From the NCBI RefSeq assembly GCF_003585885.1, contig NZ_NRHC01000042.1:1-32311 (forward strand): a stretch of 32,311 bases of DNA, read 5' to 3'. Made by a program: the position numbers and the translations under genes. Below, in pieces: positions 13,601-28,600 of this stretch (position 1 is the first letter of the stretch; each line of letters opens with the position of its first letter). Origin of the DNA: Psittacicella hinzii (GTDB lineage Bacteria > Pseudomonadota > Gammaproteobacteria > Enterobacterales > Psittacicellaceae). The notes beneath the pieces were generated by a model. It saw only the letters and a list, made by a program, of their open reading frames with translations, did no database searches and had not been told where the DNA came from.

Positions 13601-16600
13601 GCTGGCAACTTAACTCTTGCTAAAGTTGCTCTAAATGCAACAGCTAACACTGCATTAAGTGCTGGTAAAAACTTAGCTGTAACTGATAGCAAAGTTAAAG
13701 GTACAAATGTAAGTGCAGTTGCTAAAGAGGGCAATGCAACTCTTGCTAACGTTAGCGTTCAAGCGACAGATGGTAACTTTACGCTCAGCGCTTCTAAAGA
13801 TATAACTTTAGAGAAGAATGTCAAAGTTCAAGCTTCGAAGAATGCGAACATTACTGCAGGTGGTAACTTAACTGCTTCTGACACTAATGTAACTGCAACT
13901 GCGGATGTTAATTTACAAGCAGCTAATAATCTGTCTTTAACTAACACGAATGTGTCAGGTAAAGAGGTAGTAGTAAAAGCAACTAATGGTAACTTAACTG
14001 CAAGTAGCTCTAATGTTCAAGCTACAGGTAACTTAAGCGTTACTGCTAAAGATGACATTAGATTAAGTAAAGGTAACTTTACAGCAAACGGTAATCTAAC
14101 CGTAAGCACAGCTAACGGTAGCGCAACCTTTACTGAAGTGAACTTAACTTCAGCAAACGGTCAAGCTACAGTTAAAGCTAAAGAAAACATTAACTTCACT
14201 AATGCAACTCTAGCAGGCAAGAAAGGAGTTGAGGTTCAGAGTGCAAATGGCTCTTTAACTTCTAACAACTCGAACTTTGCCTCAAGTGAAGGTGGAGTAA
14301 CTCTAGCTTCTGACAAAGACTTAACTCTGAATAATGGCACTAATATCTCTGGACAAACTGACGTTAAACTAGTGTCAACTAAAGGTAAAGCGTCATTAAC
14401 GGGAACTAATGTTACTTCAGAAACTGGAAGCGTAAACTTAACTGCACAAAAAGATGTTACTTTAACTAACAGTAATATCTCAGGAAGCAAAGATGTAACT
14501 ATTAAGGCAACAACTGGTAACCTGACAGCTGATAAAGCTGAGGTTAAAGCTAAGACTGGTAACCTTAACATCTCTGCTCAAGGTAATGTTAGCCTAACAG
14601 CAGGTAACTTTACTGCGCAAGGCAACGTAAACGTAACTGCGCAAGATGGTACTGCTACTCTTGATAAAGTTAACTTAACTTCAACTGCAGGCTCGACCTT
14701 AGTAGACGCTAAAGGTAACGTAAGCGTAACTGATTCTACAGTTGCAGGTAAAACTGGTTTAACAGTTAACAGTAAAGAGGGAACATTAACTGCTGCTGAC
14801 TCTAACTTTACCTCAACTAACGGAGATGTTGCTTTAACGGCAGATAAAGAGGTTAAAGTAACAAATGGTAATGTTAGCGGTGCTAACGTAACCGTAAGTT
14901 CTGCAAATGCAGGGGTTAACGTAAGTAGCACGAATGTAAATGCAAACGCGAACTTAAATATCTCTGCGAAGTCAGATATCTCTCTAGCTTCAGGTAACTT
15001 TACCGCTAATGGCAACCTAAGCGTTACTTCAAAAGACGGTAAAGCTACTTTAGAGAAAGCTAACTTAACTGCAACTACTGGCTCTGCTACTCTAACTGCC
15101 AAAGAAAGCGTAAGCGTAGGCAACGGTTCTGTTGTTGGTAAGCAAGGAGTTAAAGTTGCAAGCGCTAACGGTTCGTTAACCGCTAACAATGCTAACTTTA
15201 CTTCAGCTAACGGTAATGTTGCCTTAACAGCAAACCAAGCGGTGAGCTTAACTAACGGTAACGTTACAGGTAAAGAAGTAACTGTAAGTTCAGCTAATGA
15301 ATCTGTAACTGCGAACCAAGTTAACGTAAACGCAAGCGCTAACTTAAATATCTCAGCAAAAGCAGATATCTCTCTAACTTCTGGTAACTTTACTGCTAAT
15401 GGCAACTTAAGCGTTGCTTCAAGTGCAGGTAAAGCTACTCTTGCTCAAGTTAACTTAACTGCTAAAGATGGCTCTGCGTCTGTGGTTGCAGCCAAAGACG
15501 TGTCTGTAACTAAAGCAAACGTAAGTGCTAACCAAGCAGTGACTGTTAAGAGCGTAAACGGTTCGTTAACTGCAAATGACGCTAACTTTACTTCAAGTAA
15601 AGGTGACTTAGCTCTTGTAGCTAACCAAGCAGTTAGTCTAACTAACGGCAAGCTTGCAGGTAAAGAAGTAACTGTAAGCTCTGCAAATGGTACGCTAACT
15701 ACAAACAAAGTTAACGTTGACGCAAGCGCGAACTTAAATATCTCTGCGAAGTCAGATATCTCTCTAACTGCAGGTAACTTTACTGCCAACGGCAACCTAA
15801 GCGTTGCTTCAAAAGAAGGTAAAGCAACTCTTGCTCAAGTGAACTTAACTGCTAAAGAGGGTAACCTAAGCTTAACAGCACACAATGATATCGCGGTAAC
15901 CAACAGTAACTTAAGCGCACAAAACAACCTTGAAGTTGCTTCGACTGTAGGTAAAGCAAGCTTTACCAAAGCGAACTTAACCGCAACTACAGGTAGCGCT
16001 CAAGTTCAAGCTGGCCAAGATATTACCTTTAGTAATACAAGCGTGAGCGGTGATAAAGGTATAAAAGTTAATAGCACGGCAGGTGCAATTAACGCAACAG
16101 CTGTATCTAAGTTCATCTCGGCAAATGGTTCAGTATCTCTCGAAGCACAAAAAGATTTAACCTTAAATAACGGTACCAATATCTCTGCAAAAACAGATGT
16201 TAAACTTGCGTCAGCGCAAGGTAATGCTACAATTCTCGGTTCAAATGTAACAACTGAAACCGGTAACGTAGCAATTACTGCAGAAAAAGATATTACTCTA
16301 ACTAACAGTAATATCTCTGGTATGAATATCGTTGCTCAAGCGGTAAACGGTAGCTTAACAGCTAAAGGCACCAACGTAACAGCTTCTGCTAACCTGAACC
16401 TAACTGCAAAAGAAAATCTCAGCTTAACCTCTGGTAATTTCAAAGCTCAAGGTAACTTAACCGCAACAGCTACTAACGGTAGCGCAAGCTTTGAAAGCGT
16501 GAACCTAACTGCTTCAAACGGTAACGCAAGCGTACAAGCTAAAGGTGACCTAAGCTTAGCAAACGGTAGCCTCACAGCTAAAGGTAACGTAAGCGTAACG

Positions 16601-19600
16601 TCACAAGCAGGTAAAGCAAACTTTACAAATGCTAATATCTCGTCAACAGACGGCGCGACCACAGTAAACGCGCAACAAGATATTGTTATCGCGAACGCAA
16701 CTGTGGCTGGTAAAACTGCTCTGGTAGTTAACTCAACCGCTGGTAGATTAACTGCAACTAAGGCTAACCTAACCGCAACTGACGGTGCTGCTTCAGTTAC
16801 GGCTAAAGAAAGCATTAACCTTGCAAATACTACAGTTGCAGGTAAAAATGGCTTAACTGTTTCGAGCTCGAACTCATCTCTAACTGTAGCTAACTCTAGT
16901 CTAACTTCAGCAGAGGGTACGACTAAGGTAACTGTCAAAGATGAGATAACTATCACAAATAGCTCTGTGGCTGGTAAAACAGGAGTTGAGGTTAATAGTA
17001 CTACAGGTGCATTAACATCAAATAACTCAACTTTCACCGCAGACTCTGGCTTTGTTACTCTAGCAGCTCATAAAGACTTAACGCTCAATAACGGCACTAA
17101 AGTAACAGCTGACAAAGATGTAGCTTTAAGCTCTGCGCAAGGTAATACTAAAGTTACAGGTTCGAATGTAACTACAGAGAACGGTAATGTTACAATTAAA
17201 GCGCACAAAGATGTGAGCTTAACTAACAGTAATATCTCAGGTAGAGATATCACATTTAACGCAACTACTGGTAACCTAAGCGCTAAAGAGGGGTTAATTA
17301 ACGCTACAGGTAACGTAAGCTTAAGCGCAAATAGCAACCTAAGCTTAGCGCAAACTAACATCTCCGGTGTTGATGTCGCTCTAAGCGCAAGCAAAGGCAA
17401 CTTAAGCGCAAGTCAAACTAACATCAACGCAAGCGGTAGCTTAAATATCACTGCTAAAGATGATGTAAGCTTAACTGCTGGTAACTTTACTGCCAAAGAT
17501 AAAGTAACAGTTAAAGCTACTGACGGTAAAGCAAGCTTAACAAGCGTTAACCTAACGTCAAACACAGCAACAACTAGTGTTGAGGCTAAAGGTGACTTAA
17601 GCATTAGCAACAGTAACCTAAGCGGTAACCAAGGTTTAACCTTAGAAAGTAGTGCGGGTAGCCTAACTGCAACTAATGCGAAGCTTGAAGCAACTGATGG
17701 TAACCTAACTGCAAAAGCAGCGCAGAACGTTACTGTAAGCGATGCGCAAGTTAGCGGTAAAGAAGTAGTAATCAATGCAACTAATGGTAACTTAAGCTTA
17801 GCTAAAGTAACCGTAGATGCAACTGCGAACGCTACTCTAACCGCAGGTAAAGACTTAAGCCTAGACCAAGTTAAAGTAAACGCAACTGCAAATGCTACTT
17901 TAACCGCTGGCAAAGATTTAAGCCTAACTAACGCAAGCGTAAAAGGTACCAATGTTACAGCAGTAGCTAAAGAGGGTAACGCAACTCTTGCGAACTCTAC
18001 TCTGAACGCAACTGCTGGTAGCGTAAACTTAACTGCTTCGAAAAATGTAACGCTTGAGAACGGTACTAAAGTAGAAGCGACTAAGAACGTAACCGTAACC
18101 GCAACTAACGGTAACTTAAGCGCTACTGGTACGAACATTACCGCAGGTGAAGATGTTGCTTTAACTGCACAAAACAACATCTCTCTAGAGAACACAAATA
18201 TCTCTGGTAGAAATGTAAGCACCAAGGCAACTTCTGGTAACTTAACTCTTGCTAAAGTAGACCTTAATGCAACTGCCAACTCTACATTAGAAGCTGGTAA
18301 AAACTTAGCAGCAACTAATAGCAAAGTTAAAGGTACAAATGTAACCGCAGTTGCTAAAGACGGTAACGCAACTCTTGCTAACGTAAGCGTTCAAACTACA
18401 GACGGTAGCGTAAACCTAAGCGCAACTAAAGATATAACTTTAGAGAAGAACGTAAAAGTTCAAGCAACGCAAAATGCAAACATCACCGCAGGCGGTAACC
18501 TAACAACTTCTGACGCTAATGTAACCGCAACTGCAGATGTAAACTTAAAAGCAACTAATAATCTATCTCTAACTAACACGAATGTGTCAGGTAAAGATGT
18601 AGCTGTAAGTGCAACAAATGGTAACTTAACTGCAAGTAGCTCGAATATCAAAGCTACAGGTAACCTAAGCGTTACAGCCAAAGATGATATTAGTTTAAGT
18701 AAAGGTAACTTTACGGCAAACGGCAATATTGCCGTGAGCACAACAAATGGCAGTGCAACTCTTGCGAATGTAAACATCACAGCAAGCGAGGGAGCAACAA
18801 ATATCACTGCTCACAAAGATATCAAAGTAGACAACTCAACCGTTGCTGGTAACAAAGGAGTAGTTGTTAATAGTACAACAGGTGCGTTAACGGCAAATAA
18901 CTCTAACTTTACTGCAAAAGATGGTGGAGTAACTCTAGCTTCTGATAAAGATTTAACGCTAAACAACGGTACAAATGTATCAGCTAAATCAGACGTTAAA
19001 TTAAACTCAGTAAACGGTAGCACAAGCTTAACCGGTACTAATGTTACTTCAACTGAAGCAAATATTGCGATTACTGCTAAGAACAACGTTAGCTTAACTA
19101 ATAGCAACATCTCTGGTTTCAAAGATGTAACTCTAGGAGCAAGCAATGGTAACTTAACTGCGTCACAAACTGAAGTTAAGTCAAGCAACGGTAACTTAAC
19201 TATTGCAGCTAAAGGTAACGTGAGCTTAACTGCAGGTAACTTTACTGCAAATGGTAACCTCAACCTATCAGCGGCAGAGGGCAAAGCAACCTTAAATAAA
19301 GTGAACCTCACTGCCAAAGAGGGAGCTCTATCTCTAACTGCCAAAGAGAATGTAACAGTTACCAATAGCACCGTAAGCGGTAAAACAGGAGTTAAAGTTA
19401 ATAGTGCAAACGGTTCTCTAACTGCAAGCAATACTAACTTTACTGCAAGCAATGGTAACCTTGCTTTAACCGCAAACCAAGCAGTGAGCTTAACTAACGG
19501 TAACTTTACTGGTAAAGAGGTAACTATTAGCTCGGCTAATAGTGCGGTAACAGTTGCAAATAGCAACGTTAACGCAAGTGCGAATCTAAATATCTCAGCT

Positions 19601-22600
19601 AAAGCTGATGTAACTCTAACTGCAGGTAACTTTACAGCACAAGGTAATGCAAGCCTAACTTCAAGCGAAGGTAAAGCAAGCTTAACTAATGTAAACGTAA
19701 CTGCTAAAGACAGGGCGACCACAGTTAAAGCTAAAGACGATATAACTCTAGCTAACAGCACTGTAGCCGGTAAGAAAGGAGTGGTAGTTAATAGTACTTC
19801 AGGTGCATTAACTGCAACTAACACTAGCCTCAGCGCTACTGACGGAGATGTAGCTCTACTTGCAAATAAAGATGTAACTTTAACTAATGCAAGCGTAACT
19901 GGTGCAAATGTAACTGCACATTCAGCTACAGGTAACCTAAGCGCAAGCAAAACTGAAGTTACAGCAAGCGGTAACCTCAACCTATCAGCAAATACTAATG
20001 TCAACCTCACAGCAGGTAACTTTACTGCTGACGGTAACGTAAGCGTAAGCGCTAAAGAGGGCTATGCTTCTCTAGCAAATGTGAACGTTACAGCTAAAGA
20101 GGGTACGACAGCAGTAACTGCTAACGGAAACATCTCGGTAGCTAACAGTACAGTTGCAGGTAAGAAAGGTCTAGAAGTTAATAGCTCTGCAGGCGCATTA
20201 ACTGCTTACAACTCAAGCCTATCTTCAACTCAAGGTGGCGTAACTCTAGCTTCTGATAAAGACTTAACGCTAGAAAATGGTACAAAAGTATCAGGCAATA
20301 CTGACGTTAAAGTAGTGTCAGTAAATGGCAATATGTCGTTAACAGGCACTAATGTAACTTCAGAAACGGGTAACGTTAACCTAACAGCAAACAAAGATCT
20401 TACTTTAACTAACAGTAATATCTCTGGTGCTAAAGATGTAAATATCACTGCAACTACGGGTAACTTAAGCGCTTCTAAGACTTTAGTTAATGCAAAAGGT
20501 AACGTAAGCTTAACTGCGAACAGCAACCTAAGCCTAGCGCAAACTAATATCTCAGGCGCAGATGTAACTCTAACTGCAACTAACGGCAACCTAACAGCTA
20601 CAGATAGCCATGTAAATGCTACGGGCAACCTCAAAGTTACAGCGCAAGACAACATTAGCTTAACTTCAGGTAACTTTATCGCCAACGGCAACTTAAGCGT
20701 AGCTTCAAGTTCTGGTAAAGCAACCTTAACTAGCGTCAACCTCACAGCTAAAGAGGGTAATGCGACTGTAAGCGCGAAAGAGGACGTTTCTGTAACTAAC
20801 TCTAACGTGACTGGTAAAACAGGAGTTAAAGTTAATAGTGCAAACGGTTCATTAACCGCAAGCAATACTAACTTTACTTCAGAGACTGATGATGTAGCGT
20901 TAACCGCAGACAAGGCTGTAAGCGTAACTAAAGGTAATATCTCAGGTAAAGAGGTAACAGTAAGCTCAACAAATGCAAGTGTGACTGTAAGTGACACTAA
21001 TGCAACAGCTTCAGGTAATCTCAATATCTCTGCTAAGACCGACGTAACTCTAACAGCAGGTAACTTTACGGCAAACGGCAACTTAAGCGTAGCTTCAAGT
21101 GAAGGTAAAGCAACCTTAACCAGCGTGAACCTCACTGCGAAAGAGGGGAATGCGACAGTAAGCGCCAAAGAGGACGTAGCAGTTACCAACTCTAACGTGA
21201 CAGGTAAAGGTGGGGTTAAAGTTAACAGTGCAAACGGTTCATTAACTGCAAGCAAAGCTAACTTTACTTCTGAAACTGGTGATGTAGCGTTAACGGCAGA
21301 CAAGGCTGTAAGCTTAACTGACGGTAATGTTAAAGGTAAAGATGTAACCCTAAGTTCAACTAATGGTTCATTAACTGCAACTAACGCTAACGTTAATGCA
21401 ACTGGTGGACTAAATATCTCTGCTAAAGAGCAAATTAGTTTAACTGCAGGTAACTTCACAGCTCAAGGTGAAACTACAGTTACAAGTAGTAACGGTAGCG
21501 CAAGCTTTACCAATGTGAACCTAACTTCAGCTGCAGGTAATACAACAGTTACAGCTAAGCAAAATGTTACTTTCACAGATACAACTGTGAAAGGTGCTAA
21601 AGGAGTTGAGGTTAATAGTACAAGTGGCGCCTTAACTTCGAACAATGCAAACTTTGCTTCAAGTGAGGGAGGCGTAACCTTAGCTGCGAATAAAGACTTA
21701 ACGCTTAATAATGGTACGAATGTATCCGCGAAGTTAGACGTTAAACTATCTTCAGCAAATGGTAATGCTTCATTAACTGGTACCAATGTAACTTCAAGCT
21801 CGGCAAATGTTGCAATTACCGCTAAAACAAACATTACTTTAGATAACAGTAACGTCACCGGTTACCAAGATGTAAACCTAGACAGTAAAGATGGTTCATT
21901 AAAAGTAAATGACACTAACTTAACTGCAACTAACGGTAACATCACGGCAACTGCAAATAAAGATGTAACTTTAACTAACAGTAATTTAGCAGGTAAAGAC
22001 GTAACTGTTAAAGCAACTACGGGTAACTTAACCGCAACTAAGACTTTAGTTAAGGCTAAAGGTAACGTAAGCTTAACCGCTAACAGCAACCTAAGCCTAA
22101 CGCAAACTAATATCTCGGGAGCAGATGTTACTCTAGCCGCAACTAACGGTAACTTAACTGCAACTAACTCTAACGTAAATGCTACAGGTAACCTCAACGT
22201 TTCAGCTAAAGATGACATTAGCTTAAGCTCTGGTAACTTTACCGCAACTGGCAATGCGAGCATTGTTTCAACCGACGGTAAAGCTCTTCTAAGCAATGTT
22301 AATGTAAGCGCAAGCAATGGTAACCTAACCCTTGGTGCAAAAGAAGATATTAGCGTAGCTAACAGTAACTTAAGCGCTAAACACAATATCAACGTAACTT
22401 CATCTGCAGGTAAAGGAACATTTACTAATGTAAACCTAACTGCAAGTGAGGGTAGTGCTAAAGTTCAAACTGCGCAAGATCTTGACTTTATTAATAGCAC
22501 CGTAAGTGGCAAACAAGGAGTTGCAGTTGCAAGCACTAAAGGCTCAGTAAACTCAAATAACTCTGCCTTTGTCGCAACTGACGGAGCTGTATCACTAGTT

Positions 22601-25600
22601 GCGGAAAAAGATTTAACGCTCAACAATGGTACAAATGTATCAGGTAAAGATGACGTTAAACTGCAAGCCGTAAATGGTAGCGCAAGCTTAACTGGTACGA
22701 ATGTAACTTCAACCAATGCCAACGTAGCAATTACGGCAAGAGATAACGTAGCTTTAACTAACACTAACATCTCTGGTCACAAAGATGTAACTGTAAGTGC
22801 GACCAACGGTAACTTAACCGCAAATCAAACTGAAGTTAAAGCAGGCGGTAACCTAAATATCTCAGCTAAAGCTAACCTAAGCTTAACTGCAGGTAATTTC
22901 ACTGCAAATGGTAACGTAAGCATTGCTTCAACAGACGGTAAAGCTACTCTTGAAAAAGTGAATGTAACTGCAACCGCTGGTACAACGCAAATTACTGCCA
23001 AAGATGACATTAGCCTCGCTAATAGTTCAGTAACTGGCAATAAAGGAGTTAAAGTTCACAGTAAAGAGGGAGCGTTAACGGCAAATAATGCAAGCGTAAC
23101 TGCTAAAGAAGGAGACGTTGCTCTGCTTGCAGAGAAAGATGTTAAGTTAACTAATGCAACTGTATCAGGAGTTAATATTACTGCAAGTTCAACTAACGGT
23201 AATTTAACTGCCCAAGATACTGACGTTAAAGCAAGCGGTAACTTAAATATCTCAGCTAAAGCGAACTTAAGCTTAACTACAGGTAACTTTACTGCCAACG
23301 GTAACGTAAGCATTGCTTCAACTGACGGCAAAGCTACCCTTGAAAAAGTGAATGTAAACTCAACTGCAGGCACAACTAAAGTTACGGCTAAAGACGACAT
23401 TAGTGTTGCTAACAGTACAGTTGCAGGTAAACAAGGTCTAGAGGTTAATAGCACTGGTGGTAAGTTAACTACTTACAACTCTAGCCTAACTTCAACTGAC
23501 GGTGGGGTAAGCCTAGCTGCAGAGAAAGACTTTACACTAAATAACGGTACGCAAGTAACTGGTAAACAAGACGTTAAACTCTCTTCTGCAAATGGTAGCG
23601 CAACAGTTAGAGGTACTAACATCACTTCAAGCGAGGCAAGCGTTTCTCTTCTTGCTAAAGAGAATATTACAATCGATAACAGTAATATCTCTGGCATGCA
23701 AGACGTAAGCTTAAGCTCAACTAACGGTAGCTTAACTGCAAGTAAAACTGAGGTTAAAGCAACCAATGGTAACTTAAGCGTTAGCGCTAAAGACAACGTA
23801 AGCTTAACTGCAGGTAACTTTACTGCTAAAGGTAACCTAAGCGTAACTTCAACTGCAGGTAAAGCTACCCTTGAGAAAGTAAATGTAACCTCAACAGAGG
23901 GAGCAACCAAAGTAACTGCTCAAGGTGATATCAATATTACCAATAGCACAGTTGCAGGTAAGAAAGGCTTAGAAGTTAATAGCACCGCAGGCGCATTAAC
24001 GGCAAGCAATGCTAACCTAACAGCAACTAATGGTAACTTAGCTCTGTTAGCAGACAAAGATGTAACTTTAACAAACGTAGGTGTAACTGGAGCAAATGTA
24101 ACCTTAAGCTCTGCAAAAGGTAACTTAAGCGCGAGCAAAACTGAAGTTAAAGCGAGCGGTAACCTTAACATCACTGCAAATGCTAACTTAACTCTGACTG
24201 CAGGTAACTTTACTGCTAACGGCAACGTAAGCTTAACTGCAAGTGAAGGTAAAGCAACCTTTACTAACGTAAACGTAACTGCTAAAGATGGTACAACTAA
24301 GGTAACAGCTAAAGATGATATCAAGGTCGACAACAGTACTCTAGCAGGTGCTAAAGGTCTAGAGGTTAATAGTACTGCAGGTTCGTTAACTTCACTGAAC
24401 TCAAGCTTAACTTCGAGTGAGGGTGGAGTAACCTTAGTGTCAGACAAAGACTTAACGCTTAACAATGGTAAAAATGTATCAGGTAAGTTAGACGTTAAAG
24501 TAGTGTCAGCTAAGGGTAACGTAGCTGTAACTGGAACGAATTTAACTTCGGAAACTGCTAATGTAGCCTTAACTGCAAATAAAGATCTAACTTTAACTAA
24601 CAGTAATATCTCTGGTTACAAAGATGTAACTTTAACGGCAACTAACGGTAACTTAACCGCAAGTAAGTCTGAAGTTAACGCAACTACGGGTAACCTAGAG
24701 ATTACAGCTAAAGGTAATCTGTCTCTAACCGCAGGTAACTTTACGGCAGGTAACAATGTAAGCGTAACCTCATCTGAGGGTAATGCTACATTAACCAATG
24801 TAAACTTAACTGCTAAAGGTGGCGCTCTGGCAATTAAAGCTAAAGACGACATCAAAGTAGAGAATAGTGCAGTAGATGGTAATACCGGCGTAACTGTTGC
24901 AAGTACTGACGGCTCATTAACAGCGACTAATACTAACTTTACCTCTGCAAATGGTGATGTTGCCCTAACTGCAAATAAAGCGGTAACGCTAAGCAATGGT
25001 AACGTGACTGGTAAAGATGTAACTGTAAGCTCTGCAAACAGTACAGTAACGGTAACTAATGCTAACGTAAATGCAACTGCGAACCTAAATATCTCTGGTA
25101 AAGAAGATGTAACTCTTAAAGATGGTAACTTTACGGCGCAAGGCAATGTAAGCGTAACTTCATCTGAAGGTAAAGCGACATTAACTAACGTAAACTTAAC
25201 TGCTAAAGATGGCGCTCTAGCGGTTAAAGCTAAAGACGACATCAAAGTAGAGAATAGTGCAGTAACCGGTAACACTGGCGTAACTGTTGCAAGTTCTAAC
25301 GGTGCATTAACTGCTACTAATACTAACTTTACTGCAGCAAATGGTGATGTTGCCTTAACTGCAAATAAAGCGGTAACGCTAAGCAACGGTAACGTTACCG
25401 GTAAAGATGTAACTGTAAGCTCAGCAAACAGTACGGTAACCGTAACTAATGCTAACGTTAATGCAACTGCGAACCTAAATATCTCTGGTAAAGCAGACGT
25501 AACTCTAACAGCAGGTAACTTTACAGCTCAAGCTAATGTAAGCGTAACTTCAACTGCAGGTAAAGCTACATTAACTAATGTAAACGTAACTGCGAAAGAG

Positions 25601-28600
25601 GGAACTACGGCAGTAGTTGCTAAAGAGGATATTACTCTAGACAACAGTACTCTAGCAGGAATCAAAGGCTTAGTAGTTAACAGTACTTCAGGTGCATTAA
25701 CCTCGAACAACTCAAGCTTAACTTCTGATATGGGTGCGGTAACTCTAGCTGCTGAAAAAGACTTAACGCTTAATAACGGTACCCGTGTAACTGGTAAAAC
25801 TGACGTTAAAGTAGCTTCAGCAAATGGTAATACTTCATTAACAGGAACCAATGTTACTTCACAAGAGAGTAACGTAAGCTTAAGTGCAGGCAAAGATCTT
25901 ACTTTAACCAACAGTAACATCTCGGGTGCTAAAGATATAACCTTAGCAAGTAAAGACGGTAAGTTAGAAGTAACTGACAGTAACTTAACTTCAACTCAAG
26001 GTAATATCAACGCAAGCGCTGCTAAAGATGTAACTTTAACTAACAGTAACTTCTCTGCTAAAGACATAACCGTAAGTTCAACTAAAGGTAACTTAAGCGC
26101 TCGCGAGGTATTTATCAATGCAACTGGTGACGTTAACCTAACTGCAGGTAATAACTTAACCTTAGCAAACACTAATATTTCAGGCGCAGATGTAACCTTA
26201 AACGCAACTAACGGTAACCTCACTGCGACCCAAACCAATGTTAAAGCTAACGCTAACTTAAATGTTAAAGCTAAAGATGACATTAGCTTAAGCTCGGGTA
26301 ACTTTACTGCAAACGCAAATGTAACCATTGCGTCAACTAACGGTAAAGCTACTCTAGATAAAGTTAACGTAACTGCAACTAACGGTAACCTTACAGTAGA
26401 CGCTAAAGAAGATATCTCTGTAACTGACAGTAACTTAAAAGCACAAAACAATGTAAGCTTAACCTCAACTGACGGTAAAGCAACATTTACCAATGTGAAC
26501 CTCACGGCAGAACAAGGTAGTGCTAAAGTTCAAGCAAGCAAAGATATCACCTTTACAAATACTAATGTAAGCGGGGATAAAGGTATTGACGTTAATAGTA
26601 CCGCAGGGTCAATTAACTCATCAGCTGGATCGAGTTTTACCTCTGCAAATGGTGCGATTTCTCTGGTCGCAAATAAAGATGTAACTTTAAACAACGGTAC
26701 TCAAGTAACGGCAAAAGATAAAGTTACAATTACTGCAACTACGGGGAATGCTTCAGTTTTAGGTACAAATGTAACTTCAGAAAGTGATGTAGCAATTACA
26801 GCAAGTAAAGAAGTTGCACTAACTAACAGCAATATCTCAGGTCGCGACATTACTGCCAAAGCAACTAATGGTAACCTAACAGTTGCACAAACTACTGTAA
26901 ACGCAACTGCGAACCTAACCTTAGAAGCTGGTAAAAACTTAGGCTTAACAGACTCTAGTCTCAAAGGTACAAACGTAACTGCTCAAGCCAAAGATGGTAA
27001 CGCGACTTTAGCTAACGTAAGCGTACAAGCAACAGACGGTAGCGTGACTATTAGCGGTTCGAAAGATGTAACTCTAAGCAAAGCTAAATTAGAAGCTACT
27101 AAAAATGCAAACATCACAGCAGGCGGTGATTTATGTGTAACTCAAAGCACAGTAAACGCAACTGCAGATGTGAACTTACAAGCAGCGAATAACCTAACCT
27201 TAAGCAATAGCAACGTTTCAGGTAAAGATGTAGCTCTTAGCGCAACTAACGGTAACTTAACCGCAAGTGACTCTAATGTTCAAGCTACAGGTAACCTAAG
27301 TATTACTGCTAAAGATGACATTAGCTTAAGCAAAGGTAACTTTACAGCTGCGGGTAACGTAAGCGTAGCTTCAACTGACGGTAAAGCAACATTAACCAAT
27401 GTTAATGTGGCTGCAACTGGAGGCACAACTACTTTAACCGCGAAAGACAACATCGCAATCGACAATAGTACAGTTGCAGGTAAGCTAGGTCTAGGAGTTA
27501 ATAGTACCGCAGGTCAATTAACTTCGAACAATTCAAGCTTAACTTCAAGCGACGGCTTTGTAACTCTAGCTGCTGATAAAGACTTAACGCTCAATAACGG
27601 TACTCAAGTTAAGGGTAAAACAGACGTTAAAGTTGTATCAGCAAATGGAAGTACAACTGTTACAGGTACAAACGTTACTTCGACTGACGCAAATGTTGCA
27701 ATTCTTGCGAAAGAGAACGTTGCTCTAGTTAACAGTAATATCTCTGGTAACAAAGATATAACCCTAGGCGCAGCAAACGGTACTCTAACCGCAAGCAATA
27801 CTGAAGTAGCTGCTGGTGGTAACCTAAATATCTCTGCTAAAGCAAACGTAAGCTTAACCGCAGGTAACTTTACTGCTAACGGTAACGTAAGCGTAGCTTC
27901 AACTGACGGTAAAGCAACATTTACCAATGTTAATGTAACTTCTACTGGAGGAACGACTACCGTAACTGCTAAAGATGACATCTTAGTAGACAACAGTACA
28001 GTAGCTGGTAAGCTAGGTCTAGAAGTTAATAGTACCGCAGGTAAATTTACTTCGAACAACTCAAGCTTAACTTCAAGCGACGGCTTTGTAACTCTAGCTG
28101 CTGATAAAGACTTAACGCTTAATAACGGTACTCAAGTTAAGGGTAAAACTGACGTTAAAGTTGTATCAGCAAATGGTAGTACAACCGTAACTGGTGCAAA
28201 CGTTACTTCAACTGACGCAAATGTTGCAATTCTTGCGAAAGAGAACGTTGCTCTAGTTAACAGTAATATCTCAGGTAAACAAGATATTACTTTAGGCTCA
28301 GCAAACGGTACTCTAACCGCAAGTAATACTGAAGTAGCTGCAGGTGGTAACCTAAATATCTCTGCTAAAGCAAACGTAAGCTTAACCGCTGGTAACTTTA
28401 CCGCGAACGGTAACGTAAGCGTAACTTCAACTGACGGTAAAGTAGCATTAGAAAATGTTAACGTAACTGCTAAAGAGGGAGGTACTAAGGTAACTGCCAA
28501 AGATGATATCTCTATAACTAACAGTACAGTTGCAGGTAAGAAAGAGTTAGCTGTTAAGAGCACCGACGGCGCTCTCAGCACTTACAACTCAACTCTTACA

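Noticed and set aside
17240..17260. Possible integrin-type RGD motif
   Set aside because: The sequence here and near 26850 reads SGRDI, not RGD. I saw no RGD in the frame.
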